A stretch of DNA of 43,998 nucleotides, from NCBI GenBank assembly GCA_018241325.1, contig JAFEEB010000003.1:5123-49120 (forward strand), given 5' to 3'. Both the position numbers and the translations under genes were made by a program. A model generated the notes under the pieces. The model saw nothing but the letters and a program-made list of their open reading frames with translations. It was not told where the DNA came from and did not search any database. Source of the DNA: Pseudomonadota bacterium (GTDB lineage Bacteria; Pseudomonadota; Gammaproteobacteria; Burkholderiales; Burkholderiaceae_C). How positions within the stretch are numbered: position 1 is the first letter of the stretch; every line of letters begins with the position of its first letter. Below, one piece after another: positions 1 through 7,268 of the stretch.

Positions 1-91
1 CGCCGCCTTGGGACGGCCCGGCGGCAGCGCGACATGGCCCCGATGCGGCCGTGCTGCACGGCCGGTCGCACCGGATCGGGTTTTCGGTCAC
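1..91 (-). CDS. gspK: Probable minor pseudopilin GspK, N-terminal fragment (cut by left edge)
   Basis: A reading frame opens with GTG at 91-89, overlapping the TGA stop of gspJ in a 4-nt GTGA arrangement, and continues off the window. It reads MTENPIRCDRPC and then translates repeat DNA at about 1-30 that is nearly identical to the repeat inside the gspJ leader. No prepilin motif is reached before the edge. The assignment to GspK (the large capping minor pseudopilin of type II secretion) rests on gene order alone: gspK normally follows gspJ. Moderate to low confidence; the start is inferred from the overlap and from the same habit at the other junctions here. Confidence 0.45.
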   Translation of the reverse strand, partial: MTENPIRCDRPCSTAASGPCRAAAGPSQGG

Positions 92-975
92 CGCGTGCCT
101 CCGCCAAACGCGCCCAGCGTCGCCGAGGGGTCGGTGGCATAGGGGGGCGTGAGGGCCACGATCAGCGGCGGCCAGGGGGGCGTGGGGCCGTCCACCTGCA
201 GCGCGACGGCGCTGGGCAGCAGATCGACGGGCAGCGCGCTGACCGGCACGCCGGCGGGCGGCCAGACGGGGCTCCATTGGCCGGTGCCGGGGTCGAGATA
301 ACGCAAGCCGAGCGCGCTGGCGGGTGCGGCCAGCACCTGGCCGGCGGCCTGGCCCCAGGCGTCGAAGCCGGGCGCGCCGGTCCAGGGCGCGTAGCGCAGC
401 ACCAGGCGGGCGCCGCCCTCGCCCGGCTCGAGCGCCAGGCGCATGTAGTGGCGCCCGCCCAGGCCGTAGCGGGCGGGCATGACACCGATCCAGGCCAGCG
501 CATTGGGGCCGCCCTGGAAGTACGGCGCCTGGGCCGGGTTGTCGGCGTTGCCGCTGGGGTAGCGGCGCGCCGAGGCGCGGGCCAGGGCTTCGGCCAGAAA
601 GGCGTTGGCCAGGCGGTAGTCGTCGGCGTCTTCGACGCGCTGCTCGATGCGCGTTTCGACCTGGCCCATGGCGCGCAGCGCGCTGGTGAGCACCAGCATC
701 AGCATGGCCAGCAGCACCAGGGCGATCAGCACCTCGACAAGGGTGAAACCTTGGCCCCCACGCTTCGCTGCTGCGCATGCTGCGCTGCCCCCCGAGGGGG
801 CTCTCGCCGCCTTGGGACGGCCCGGCGGCGGCGAGACTTGGCCCCCACGCTTCGCTGCTGCGCATGCTGCGCTGCCCCCCGAGGGGGCCCTCGCGCCTTC
901 GGGCGGCCGTGCGGCGCTCGAGGTGCCCCCACGCTTTGCTGCTGCGCATGGCGCGCTGGCCGACGGGCGCTTCAT
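88..975 (-). CDS. gspJ: Type II secretion minor pseudopilin GspJ with a repeat-derived, very long leader
   Basis: Minor pseudopilin of the type II secretion pseudopilus, an inner-membrane and periplasmic piston component that works with GspI and GspK at the tip. The class III signal is clear: KRGGQG followed by FTLVEVLIALVLLAML, with cleavage after Gly76 and Glu at +5 of the mature protein. The mature part is about 219 residues, normal for GspJ. The start ATG (975-973) overlaps the gspI stop as ATGA, which favours it and means translational coupling. Odd: prepilin leaders are usually 6-20 residues, while this one is 76 and consists of two copies plus a fragment of an 85-90 bp repeat, so the peptide APSGGSAACAAAKRGG occurs twice. 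No usable in-frame start is evident nearer the cleavage site. Family is confident; the true start is less so. Confidence 0.85.
   Translation of the reverse strand: MKRPSASAPCAAAKRGGTSSAARPPEGARAPSGGSAACAAAKRGGQVSPPPGRPKAARAPSGGSAACAAAKRGGQGFTLVEVLIALVLLAMLMLVLTSALRAMGQVETRIEQRVEDADDYRLANAFLAEALARASARRYPSGNADNPAQAPYFQGGPNALAWIGVMPARYGLGGRHYMRLALEPGEGGARLVLRYAPWTGAPGFDAWGQAAGQVLAAPASALGLRYLDPGTGQWSPVWPPAGVPVSALPVDLLPSAVALQVDGPTPPWPPLIVALTPPYATDPSATLGAFGGGTR
749..958. repeat. Repeat family C: two tandem copies and a fragment within the gspJ leader
   Basis: Copies at about 749-837 and 838-922 share the block CCCCCACGCTTCGCTGCTGC, then a GC-rich CCCCCCGAGGGGG dyad and a GGCGGC-rich tail. A third, partial copy covers about 923-958. 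They are translated in frame as part of GspJ. A piece of the same element lies at 1-30, and a diverged copy is upstream of the acyl-CoA synthetase at about 43241-43356. Relative to the downstream gene all have the same orientation: the GCGTGGGGGC end points toward the gene start. Confidence 0.85.
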
Positions 976-1511
976 CGGGTGGCCTCGCCGGGCTGCGGCA
1001 GGCGCTGCGGGCGCAGGCTGGACAGCTCGAACGTGCGTTGCACGTCGCCGTCCTGCCAGGCCACGTCGATCCGCACCTCGTGCAGGCGGGCGGCTTGCGG
1101 CGCGGCGTTGTTGACGGCCGTGGGATAGGGCCGGCTGTCCACCGTCCAGCCGTAGCCGGCGGCCTGGCCGGTCTCATGAAGGCCCTGGGCCGGAACCACG
1201 GCGTGCGCGGCAAGCAGGGACTGCGCCAGGATCATGGCGCGCTCGTGCTGGGCCAGGTTGCTGGCCTGGCGCGCGTTGTTGCCGCTGACGCGGTAGAGCA
1301 TGCCCAGGGCCATGGCGGCGATGGCGAAGGCGACCAGGATTTCGAGCAGGGAGAAGCCAAGCTGTGATGACCGGATGCGCCGCGGGCCCCTCACCCCAGC
1401 CCCCTCCCCAGAGGGGCGAGGGAGCAAAACCCTCGCGCCGCCACGCGGACGGCCTGCTCCCTCTCCCGCTGGCGGGAGAGGGTTGGGGTGAGGGTGGCGC
1501 GCCCGCGTCAT
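972..1511 (-). CDS. gspI: Type II secretion minor pseudopilin GspI
   Basis: Minor pseudopilin that nucleates the pseudopilus tip with GspJ and GspK. The prepilin motif is SSQLG followed by FSLLEILVAFAIAAMALG, with cleavage after Gly52 if the ATG at 1511 is used; that ATG overlaps the gspH stop as ATGA. The mature protein is about 127 residues, ordinary for GspI. The first 39 codons read through a palindromic repeat (1388-1494). An in-frame GTG at 1394-1392, at the downstream end of that repeat, would give a 13-residue leader MRGPRRIRSSQLG of normal size, and it has GGGGAGGGGG a few bases upstream as a Shine-Dalgarno-like stretch. Both starts are credible. The 3' end overlaps gspJ. Confidence 0.88.
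   Translation of the reverse strand: MTRARHPHPNPLPPAGEGAGRPRGGARVLLPRPSGEGAGVRGPRRIRSSQLGFSLLEILVAFAIAAMALGMLYRVSGNNARQASNLAQHERAMILAQSLLAAHAVVPAQGLHETGQAAGYGWTVDSRPYPTAVNNAAPQAARLHEVRIDVAWQDGDVQRTFELSSLRPQRLPQPGEATR
1388..1494. repeat. Repeat family A, complete copy in the gspI leader
   Basis: Two inverted halves, CCCTCACCCCAGCCCCCTCC (1388 onward) and a GGGAGAGGGTTGGGGTGAGGG end (to 1494), each with its own small hairpin, flank about 30 bp of unique sequence. The element lies wholly inside the 5' part of gspI. Other family A copies: about 1955-2072, 3992-4081, 18124-18159, 22341-22414, 22602-22655 and 41405-41442. Confidence 0.85.
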
Positions 1512-2098
1512 GGCTCGATCGCCTCCTGCTCGACGCGGCCGGAGAACCAGTCCACGCGCAGGCGCACGCCGGTGCCGGAGGGGCGGATCAGATCGACGCT
1601 GCCGCCCGAGGCCCCGCCGCGCGGCAAAAAGCGCACGGCCAGCCGGCCACCCTGGGTGCCCTCCTCGGCGGCCATGACGGCGCGCAGCGTGAGCGGCTCG
1701 GGCACGGTGTGCTGGGGGCCGCCTTCGATGCCGAAGCTGCGGGCCTGCAAGTCCACGGTGAAGCGCGTCTCGACGCCCTGGCTTTGCGCCTGCTGGCGCG
1801 CGACGCGCAGGTCGGTGAGCACCTGGCGCACGGTGTCGCGGTATTGCACCGACTCGTGCAGGCGGCCGAAGGCGATGGGCACCAGGCCGACGACCAGGGC
1901 CATCAGGGCGATGACGACGAGCAGCTCGATGAGGGTGAAACCAGAGGCCGATCGCCTCCCCCTCTCCCGCTGGGGGCGGGTTGGGATGGGGGCTGCCGGC
2001 GCCGGCACGATCGCTGCCGATGGTGCACGCCCCAAGCCCTCACACCCGCCTTTCCCCAGCGGGGGAAGGGGCCTGCCCGCAAGGAGCCGCACGGCCAC
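1508..2098 (-). CDS. gspH: Type II secretion minor pseudopilin GspH
   Basis: Minor pseudopilin placed just below the GspIJK tip. The class III motif is SASG followed by FTLIELLVVIALMALV, cleaved after the Gly encoded at 1942-1940; the remaining beta-rich domain of about 140 residues fits GspH. The frame opens at GTG 2098, directly next to the gspG TAA stop, which would give a 53-residue leader. A GTG at 2008 would give 23 residues. Because gspG ends at 2099, any start must lie in the 1943-2098 stretch, most of which is family A repeat. Family confident, start unresolved. Confidence 0.85.
   Translation of the reverse strand: MAVRLLAGRPLPPLGKGGCEGLGRAPSAAIVPAPAAPIPTRPQRERGRRSASGFTLIELLVVIALMALVVGLVPIAFGRLHESVQYRDTVRQVLTDLRVARQQAQSQGVETRFTVDLQARSFGIEGGPQHTVPEPLTLRAVMAAEEGTQGGRLAVRFLPRGGASGGSVDLIRPSGTGVRLRVDWFSGRVEQEAIEP
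1955..2072. repeat. Repeat family A copy between gspG and the mature part of gspH
   Basis: One half (1955-1992) is a CTCCCCCTCTCCCGCTGGGG-type hairpin ending GGGTTGGGATGGGGG; the inverted other half (2037-2072) begins CCCTCACACCCGCCTTTCCC. The central spacer is unrelated to that in the gspI copy. The copy occupies the gspH leader region. Confidence 0.8.
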
Positions 2099-2536
2099 TT
2101 ACTGCTTGTTCTGGACGTCGGCGTTCTCGCCCTCGCCGCCGGGGGCGTTGTCGGCGCCCAGGGAGAGGATCTGGATGCCGCCGTTGGGGCCGGGGTTGGC
2201 GTAGCGGTAGGGGTTGCCCCAGGGGTCGGCGGGCAGGCCGCCTTTCAGGTAGGGGCCGTTCCAGCCGTTGGCCGAGGCGGGCTTGGTGACCAGCGCCTGC
2301 AGGCCCTCGGCATTGGTGGGGTAGCGGCCGACGTCGAGCTTGAACAGTTCGAGCGACTTGTCCAGGTCGGCGATCTGGATGGCGGCGGTCTTGCTCTTGG
2401 CACCGCCCAGGCGCTCCATCACGGCGGGGCCGACCAGGCCGGCAAGCATGGCGATGATGGCGATGACCACCAGCATTTCGATCAGGGTGAAGCCGCGCGC
2501 GGCGCGCGCGGCCTGGCGACGAATGAATGCGTTCAT
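2099..2536 (-). CDS. gspG: Type II secretion major pseudopilin GspG
   Basis: Major subunit of the type II secretion pseudopilus. A 15-residue leader MNAFIRRQAARAARG is followed by FTLIEMLVVIAIIAMLAGLV, with the invariant Glu5 of the mature protein. The globular part carries the expected alpha-C region (KSLELFKLDVGRYPT, GLQALV), the NGWNGPYLKGGLPADPWGNPY stretch (which forms part of the calcium-site region in this family), and a C-terminal GENADVQNKQ tail. Its 145 residues match the family. Unlike gspH, gspI and gspJ, its leader carries no repeat. It is separated from gspF by a structured 190-bp gap (2567-2725). Confidence 0.95.
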   Translation of the reverse strand: MNAFIRRQAARAARGFTLIEMLVVIAIIAMLAGLVGPAVMERLGGAKSKTAAIQIADLDKSLELFKLDVGRYPTNAEGLQALVTKPASANGWNGPYLKGGLPADPWGNPYRYANPGPNGGIQILSLGADNAPGGEGENADVQNKQ

Positions 2537-2566
2537 GAATGGATTCCTTTTTCGGTGGAGGCGTCA

Positions 2567-2725
2567 GAGGTTGAGAGTTTTTTGAGCGTGCCCGAGGGGC
2601 GCGTCCAAATGCGCCCAATCAAGGCGCGAAGCGCAGTCGTAGCTCGGGCTACGGCGAGCATTTGCAACGCCGAGTGGGTGCGTTTGGGCGTGATCAGCGG
2701 GCATGAACAAAAGACTCTCAACCTC
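2567..2725. repeat. Long imperfect hairpin element between gspF and gspG
   Basis: Outer arms at 2567-2584 and 2708-2725 are complementary in 17 of 18 positions (GAGGTTGAGAGTTTTTTG against CAAAAGACTCTCAACCTC). A second stem pairs the TCCAAATGCGCCCAATC region (about 2603-2625) with CGAGTGGGTGCGTTTGG (about 2671-2687). The apex is the perfect small hairpin GTAGCTCGGGCTAC at 2639-2652. The whole 159-bp gap could fold as one extended stem in RNA. It may be a mobile intergenic repeat or a structure that sets gspG level relative to gspF. Confidence 0.7.
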
Positions 2726-3949
2726 TCAGGCCGCCAGATCGTTGATCGACAGGATGCCCAGCAGGATGGAGACGATGATGGCGGCGATCAGCGCGCCCAG
2801 CACCAGGATGAGGATGGGTTCGAGCAGGGTGAGCGCGCGCTTGATGCCGGTTTCGACCTCGCGGTCGAGCACGTCGGCCAGCTCGTTCATCATGGGACCG
2901 ATGCGGCCGGTTTCCTCGCCCACTCGGATCAGGTTGATGGCCAAAGGTTCAAACACGCCGGTGGCCTCCATGGCGCGCACCATGCGCGCGCCCTCCTTGA
3001 CCAGGGGCGCCATCTTGGCCAGCGGCGCGCGCAGCTTGGTGTTGCCCACGGTCTCGGTGGCGATGTGCAGGCCGGTGAGCAGCGGCACGCCGTTGCCCAG
3101 CAGGGTGCCGAGCGAACGCGAGAACAGCGTCAGCTCATATTTGTAGAGCAAGGGGCCCACGACGGGCAAGGCCAGCACACGGGTTTGCCACCAGGCGCGG
3201 CCGGTGGGCGAGCGCAGCCAGCGCCAGGCCAGCCAGCCCAGCACGGCCGCGCCGATGGCAATGGCCAGGCCGTTGTGCCGAAAGCCCTGGCCCAGGGCCA
3301 TGACGATGCGGGTGGGCCAGGGCAGCGCGTCGCCCATGCCCTTGAAGAGCTTCTCGAACTGGGGCACGACGAAGCCCAGCATGCCCACCAGCGAGAGCAC
3401 GGCCACGCCCAGCAGGATGGCCGGGTACAGGGTGGCGGACACGACGCTCTCGCGCAGGCTGCGCACGCGCTCCATGTGGGCCACCAGGCGCTCGAGCACC
3501 TCGGACATCTGGCCGCTGGCCTCGCCCGAGCGCACCATGTTGATGTAGAAGTCGCCGAACAAGGCATCGTGCTTGGCCAGCGCGCGCGAGAACGGGGCGC
3601 CGCCCTTGACGTCTTCGAGCACGCCCTGCAACAGCTGTTGCACGCGGGGCTTGGCGGTCATCTCGATCAGCACGCGCAGCGCGTTGTCCAGCGCCAGGCC
3701 GGCGCGCAGCATGATGGACAGCTCGCTGGTGAAGGCCAGCACGTCGGTGCGGCCCACGGGGCCCTTGTCCACGCGCCGCGCCCGCCCGCCCACCATGACG
3801 GCGGCCGTGGCGGCGGCGTTCTCGACCTTGAGCGGCGTCAGGCCGCGCTCGCGCAGCTGGCGCAGCACGGCGTCGGCGGCGGCGGCCTGGCTGCGGCCTT
3901 CGATCAGCTGCCCGTCGGACTGGGCGGCGCGCCATGCGAATTCAGGCAT
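2726..3949 (-). CDS. gspF: Type II secretion inner-membrane platform protein GspF
   Basis: Polytopic platform protein that couples the GspE ATPase to pseudopilus assembly. Its 407 residues are the family size. It opens MPEFAWRAAQSDGQLIEGRS; two homologous GspF domains follow, each with the signature series of acidic and Pro-Gly residues (SELSIMLRAGLALDNAL in the first, RSLGTLLGNGVPLLTGL in the second). Three hydrophobic segments are seen: about 170-195, 220-245 and the C-terminal stretch at 375-400. The start ATG at 3949 has an AGGGG upstream. A family A repeat fills most of the gap to gspE. Confidence 0.94.
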   Translation of the reverse strand: MPEFAWRAAQSDGQLIEGRSQAAAADAVLRQLRERGLTPLKVENAAATAAVMVGGRARRVDKGPVGRTDVLAFTSELSIMLRAGLALDNALRVLIEMTAKPRVQQLLQGVLEDVKGGAPFSRALAKHDALFGDFYINMVRSGEASGQMSEVLERLVAHMERVRSLRESVVSATLYPAILLGVAVLSLVGMLGFVVPQFEKLFKGMGDALPWPTRIVMALGQGFRHNGLAIAIGAAVLGWLAWRWLRSPTGRAWWQTRVLALPVVGPLLYKYELTLFSRSLGTLLGNGVPLLTGLHIATETVGNTKLRAPLAKMAPLVKEGARMVRAMEATGVFEPLAINLIRVGEETGRIGPMMNELADVLDREVETGIKRALTLLEPILILVLGALIAAIIVSILLGILSINDLAA

Positions 3950-3991
3950 GACCGTGACCCCTGCGGCACGGCGCCGCCCCGTGGCGACCGC

Positions 3992-4081
3992 CCCTCACCC
4001 CTCCCTCTCCCCAAAGGGGCGAGGGCGAACGGTTGGGGGGGGTTGACCCCCTCTCCCTCTGGAAGAGGGTGGGGGTGAGGG
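3992..4081. repeat. Repeat family A copy between gspE and gspF
   Basis: Inverted halves CCCTCACCCCTCCCTCTCCC (3992 onward) and a CTCTGGAAGAGGGTGGGGGTGAGGG end (to 4081) flank a short G-rich spacer. Here the repeat stays outside the coding frames. Confidence 0.8.
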
Positions 4082-4117
4082 CCGCGGCGTTGATCGAATG
4101 CGGGGCGTCCACGGCAC

Positions 4118-5857
4118 TCATGTCTCGCCCTGATCCTGCGTCACACGCAACAATTCGTCCAGGCTGGTCATGCCGGTGGCGACCTTGCGCAGACCGTCCT
4201 CGTACAGGCTGTGCATGCCCGAGTGCATGGCCAGGGTGTGCAGGGCGCTGGCGTCCTTGCCTTGCAGGATGGCGCTGCGCATGGCTTCGTCCACCACCAG
4301 CAGCTCGTGGATGCCGGTGCGGCCCTGGTAGCCGGTGCCGCGGCAGCGCTCGCAGCCCCGGGCCTCGTACATGGGCTGGCCGGCGGCCAGAAAGCGCCCC
4401 AGGCCCGAGTCCTTGAGCAGCTCGGGCGCGGGCACCACGGGCGTCTTGCAGTGCGGGCACAGGCGGCGCACCAGGCGCTGGGCCAGCACGCCGTTGACGG
4501 TGGAGGTGATGAGGTAGCGCTCGACCCCCATGTCCTGCATGCGGATGACGGCGCTGGCGGCCGTGTTGGTGTGCAGGGTGGAGAGCACCAGGTGGCCGGT
4601 CAGGGACGATTGCACGGCGATCTGCGCGGTCTCGCCGTCGCGCATTTCGCCGATCATGATGATGTCCGGGTCCTGGCGCAGGATGGAGCGCAGGGCGTTG
4701 CCGAAGGTCAGGTTGATCTGGGTGTGGACCTGGATCTGGTTGATGCCCTCCAGCTGGTATTCGACCGGGTCTTCCACCGTGATGATCTTTTGCGAGGTGG
4801 AGTCGAGCTTGGCCAGCGCGGCGTAGAGCGTGGTGGTTTTGCCCGAGCCGGTGGGGCCGGTGACCAGCAGGATGCCGTGCGGGCGGTGCACCAGCTGGTT
4901 GAAGCGCTCCAGGGTGTCGCGCTCGAAGCCCATGTCCTCCAGGCCGAAGCGCACGCTGGCGCGGTCGAGCACGCGCATGACCACGCTTTCGCCCCACACG
5001 GTGGGCACGGTGGAGACGCGCAGGTCCAGCTCGCGCCCCTTGACGCGGATCTTGATGCGCCCGTCCTGCGGCAAGCGGCGCTCGGCGATGTCCAGGTGCG
5101 CCAGCAGCTTGACGCGCGAGCTGACGGCCGCGCCCTGCCCCGCCGGCACCACCTCGCCGGGCAGCAGCACGCCGTCCACGCGGTAGCGCACGTGCAGGCC
5201 GTCCTCGAAGGGCTCCAGGTGGATGTCCGAGGCGCGCAGCTCGATCACGCGGCCGATGAGGGTGTTGACCAGGCGGATGACGGGCGCCTCGCTGGCCAGG
5301 TCGCGCAGGTGCTCGACGAAATCGCCCGCGCCCTCCTCGTCCAGCGGGCCTTCGCCGGTGTCGGCGGCATCGGCCTCCTCGTGCTGGCGCTGCAGGGCCT
5401 TGGCGATGTCGGAGGCCAGGCCCACGGACGGGTGCACGGCCAGGCCGGTGGTCAGGTGCAGGGCCTTGAGCACGAAGGCGTCCTGCGGCGCGCGCATGGC
5501 CACGTCCAGGCGGCCGTCCTCGGCACGCAGCGGCAGCACGTGGTGCGCGCGCAAAAAGTCGGGCAGCAGGCCGGGCAGATCGGGCGGCACCTCGGCAAAG
5601 GATTCGGCCGCTACGAAGGGCAGGCCCAGGTGCTCGGCCAGCGCGCGCGCGGCGTCCAGCTCGGACACCAGGCCCAGGCTGACCAGCACGCCGTCGAGCG
5701 CGCCGCCCATCTCGTGCTGGGCCGACAGCGCGCGCTCCAGCTCGCGCGGGCCGAGCTTGCCGGCACGCACCAGCAGCTCGCCGTATTCGGGCCAGCGCAC
5801 GGTGAGGTCGGTGGTCGCGGTCGTCGCGATGAAAGAGTGGGCCTGGGAAGGGCGCAT
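4118..5857 (-). CDS. gspE: Type II secretion ATPase GspE
   Basis: Cytoplasmic hexameric ATPase that powers pseudopilus assembly. With ATG at 5857 the protein has 579 residues. An N1E-type domain (about 20-150) is followed by the catalytic core: Walker A GPTGSGKT at 334-341, Walker B-region DPDIIMIGEMRD at 396-407, and His-box SSLTGHLVLSTLHTNTA. A zinc-binding tetracysteine (C467, C470, C502, C505) is typical of GspE rather than PilT. The open frame extends upstream to 6100, but that part is Arg/Pro-rich non-coding-like sequence, so MRPSQAHSF is chosen. It is the first gene of gspEFGHIJK here; gspC and gspD are not in the window. Confidence 0.94.
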   Translation of the reverse strand: MRPSQAHSFIATTATTDLTVRWPEYGELLVRAGKLGPRELERALSAQHEMGGALDGVLVSLGLVSELDAARALAEHLGLPFVAAESFAEVPPDLPGLLPDFLRAHHVLPLRAEDGRLDVAMRAPQDAFVLKALHLTTGLAVHPSVGLASDIAKALQRQHEEADAADTGEGPLDEEGAGDFVEHLRDLASEAPVIRLVNTLIGRVIELRASDIHLEPFEDGLHVRYRVDGVLLPGEVVPAGQGAAVSSRVKLLAHLDIAERRLPQDGRIKIRVKGRELDLRVSTVPTVWGESVVMRVLDRASVRFGLEDMGFERDTLERFNQLVHRPHGILLVTGPTGSGKTTTLYAALAKLDSTSQKIITVEDPVEYQLEGINQIQVHTQINLTFGNALRSILRQDPDIIMIGEMRDGETAQIAVQSSLTGHLVLSTLHTNTAASAVIRMQDMGVERYLITSTVNGVLAQRLVRRLCPHCKTPVVPAPELLKDSGLGRFLAAGQPMYEARGCERCRGTGYQGRTGIHELLVVDEAMRSAILQGKDASALHTLAMHSGMHSLYEDGLRKVATGMTSLDELLRVTQDQGET

Positions 5858-6062
5858 GTCGTCAAGCAGTCGGCGTCCGCTCGGGGCGCGCGGTGGGGAA
5901 GAAGGGGGGCGGAAAAGACCGGGCGATTTTACGGCCCCGCGCCAGGAGTCCGGGCGGCGCACGCGACGCCGGCGGCAGCGCACGAGAAATCGGTCCATCG
6001 GGGCGCCGTCTGCTGCGCCCCTCGCTCGGCGATGGGGTTGTCGGCGCGGCCACCCGAGGCGT

Positions 6063-7268
6063 TCAAGACGGGGGCGAGCGCGAAGCGGCCTGCGGACCAA
6101 AGGGCCCGGCCCTCACCCGGCGCGCGAAGCGCTCGCGCAGGTCGGTCACGGGCCGCTCGAAGCGGTGAAAGATCAATGCCGACAGCGCCCACACCAGCAG
6201 CAGCCACAGGGGCAGCATCCAGAACAGCTGCGCCGCCGCGTCCCAGCCGCGCGCCCGGATGAGGTGCAGCATGAGCAGCATCAGGGGAAAGTGGCACAGG
6301 TACATGGAGTAGGAGTAGTCGGCCACGCGCGCCGCCCAGCGCCGCAGCGCCGGCCACGGCGCGCGGCAGGCGCTCAGCCAGGGCAGCAGCAGCGCAGTAC
6401 CGGCGGCGGGGGCGGTGATGAGGGCCAGGTCGTTGAGGCGCCCGCCGGCGAAGCCGTGCCAGTCGATCAACAGGAAGTAAAACAGGGCGCCGACGCTGCC
6501 CAGGGTCAGGGCCAGGCCCAGCAAGGCCTTCAAGCCCGGCCGCGCCGCCCACCAGCCGGGCAGCCAGCGATTGACGATGGCGGCGGCCACGCCCCAGCCG
6601 ATCGAGTCCAGGTGCAGCGCGCTCACGCGGCGGACGTTGTCGTCCCACTCGAAAAAATGGGCCGGGGCGGGCAAGGCGATGCGCGCCAGCGTGGGTGCGA
6701 GGATCAGGATGGCGGCCGCCACCGCGAACAGGTTGCGACGCTCCAGACGCGCCAGCAGGGCCACCGCGCCCAGCAGCCACGGGATGGTGAAGTAAAACCA
6801 CTCCTCGACCGCCAGCGACCAGGACTCGGCAAAGAAAAAGGGCTTGTCCTGGGCCCAGGCCAGGCTTTGCGAGAACACCAGGAACGGCCAGGCAAAGCGC
6901 CCCTCCTCGACGTGCGCCGCGGCCAGCAGGGCGTTGAGCGCCAGGAAGAGGTAGTAATTGGGAAGGGTGCGGAACCAGCGCCGCAGCCAGAAGGCGCGCG
7001 TGCTGGTCCACCAGCCGCGGCCGGTTTCGAAACTGCGGATCAGGATCGAGCCGATCAGAAAACCGCTGAGCACGAAGAACCATTCAAGCGACAGCACCCC
7101 GGCGCAGGCGCTGAGCGCGGCGCGCCAGCCCTGCCACGCGGACACGCCGGTGGACACCCCGAAGCCCAGGTAGCCGTGAAACGCCAGCACCGCCAGGATG
7201 GCCGCGGCGCGCAGCAGGTCCAGGCCGAAGTTGCGCTGCTCGCGCGACCCAGCGGATGCGGGGCTCAT
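6063..7268 (-). CDS. Membrane acyltransferase, acyltransferase 3 family
   Basis: Multi-pass inner-membrane acyltransferase (OafA/ExoP-like family) expected to add acetyl or another acyl group to a glycan. From ATG at 7268 it has 401 residues. The motif NFGLDLLRAAAILAVLAFHGY near the N terminus is the family's first helix with the conserved R and H, followed by FFVLSGFLIGSILIR and about ten hydrophobic segments. The ATG overlaps the stop of the upstream glycosyltransferase as ATGA, which fixes the start and makes it the last gene of the rml operon. The context suggests it acylates a rhamnose-containing polysaccharide or lipid; the substrate is inferred only. Confidence 0.85.
   Translation of the reverse strand: MSPASAGSREQRNFGLDLLRAAAILAVLAFHGYLGFGVSTGVSAWQGWRAALSACAGVLSLEWFFVLSGFLIGSILIRSFETGRGWWTSTRAFWLRRWFRTLPNYYLFLALNALLAAAHVEEGRFAWPFLVFSQSLAWAQDKPFFFAESWSLAVEEWFYFTIPWLLGAVALLARLERRNLFAVAAAILILAPTLARIALPAPAHFFEWDDNVRRVSALHLDSIGWGVAAAIVNRWLPGWWAARPGLKALLGLALTLGSVGALFYFLLIDWHGFAGGRLNDLALITAPAAGTALLLPWLSACRAPWPALRRWAARVADYSYSMYLCHFPLMLLMLHLIRARGWDAAAQLFWMLPLWLLLVWALSALIFHRFERPVTDLRERFARRVRAGPFGPQAASRSPPS

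Noticed and set aside
749-958. CRISPR array suggested by repeated units
   Set aside because: Only two full units of 85-90 bp with no spacer structure and in-frame coding; no cas gene nearby.
1364-4078. A 904-codon plus-strand open frame and similar long frames opposite gspE to gspI
   Set aside because: They are antisense to well-supported gsp genes, have Gln/His/Gly-rich low-complexity translations and no family motif; long antisense frames are expected in high-GC DNA.
5858-6062. Extension of gspE to the upstream ATG at 6100
   Set aside because: The extra 81 residues are Arg/Pro-rich, unlike any GspE N terminus, and overlap the acyltransferase 3' region.
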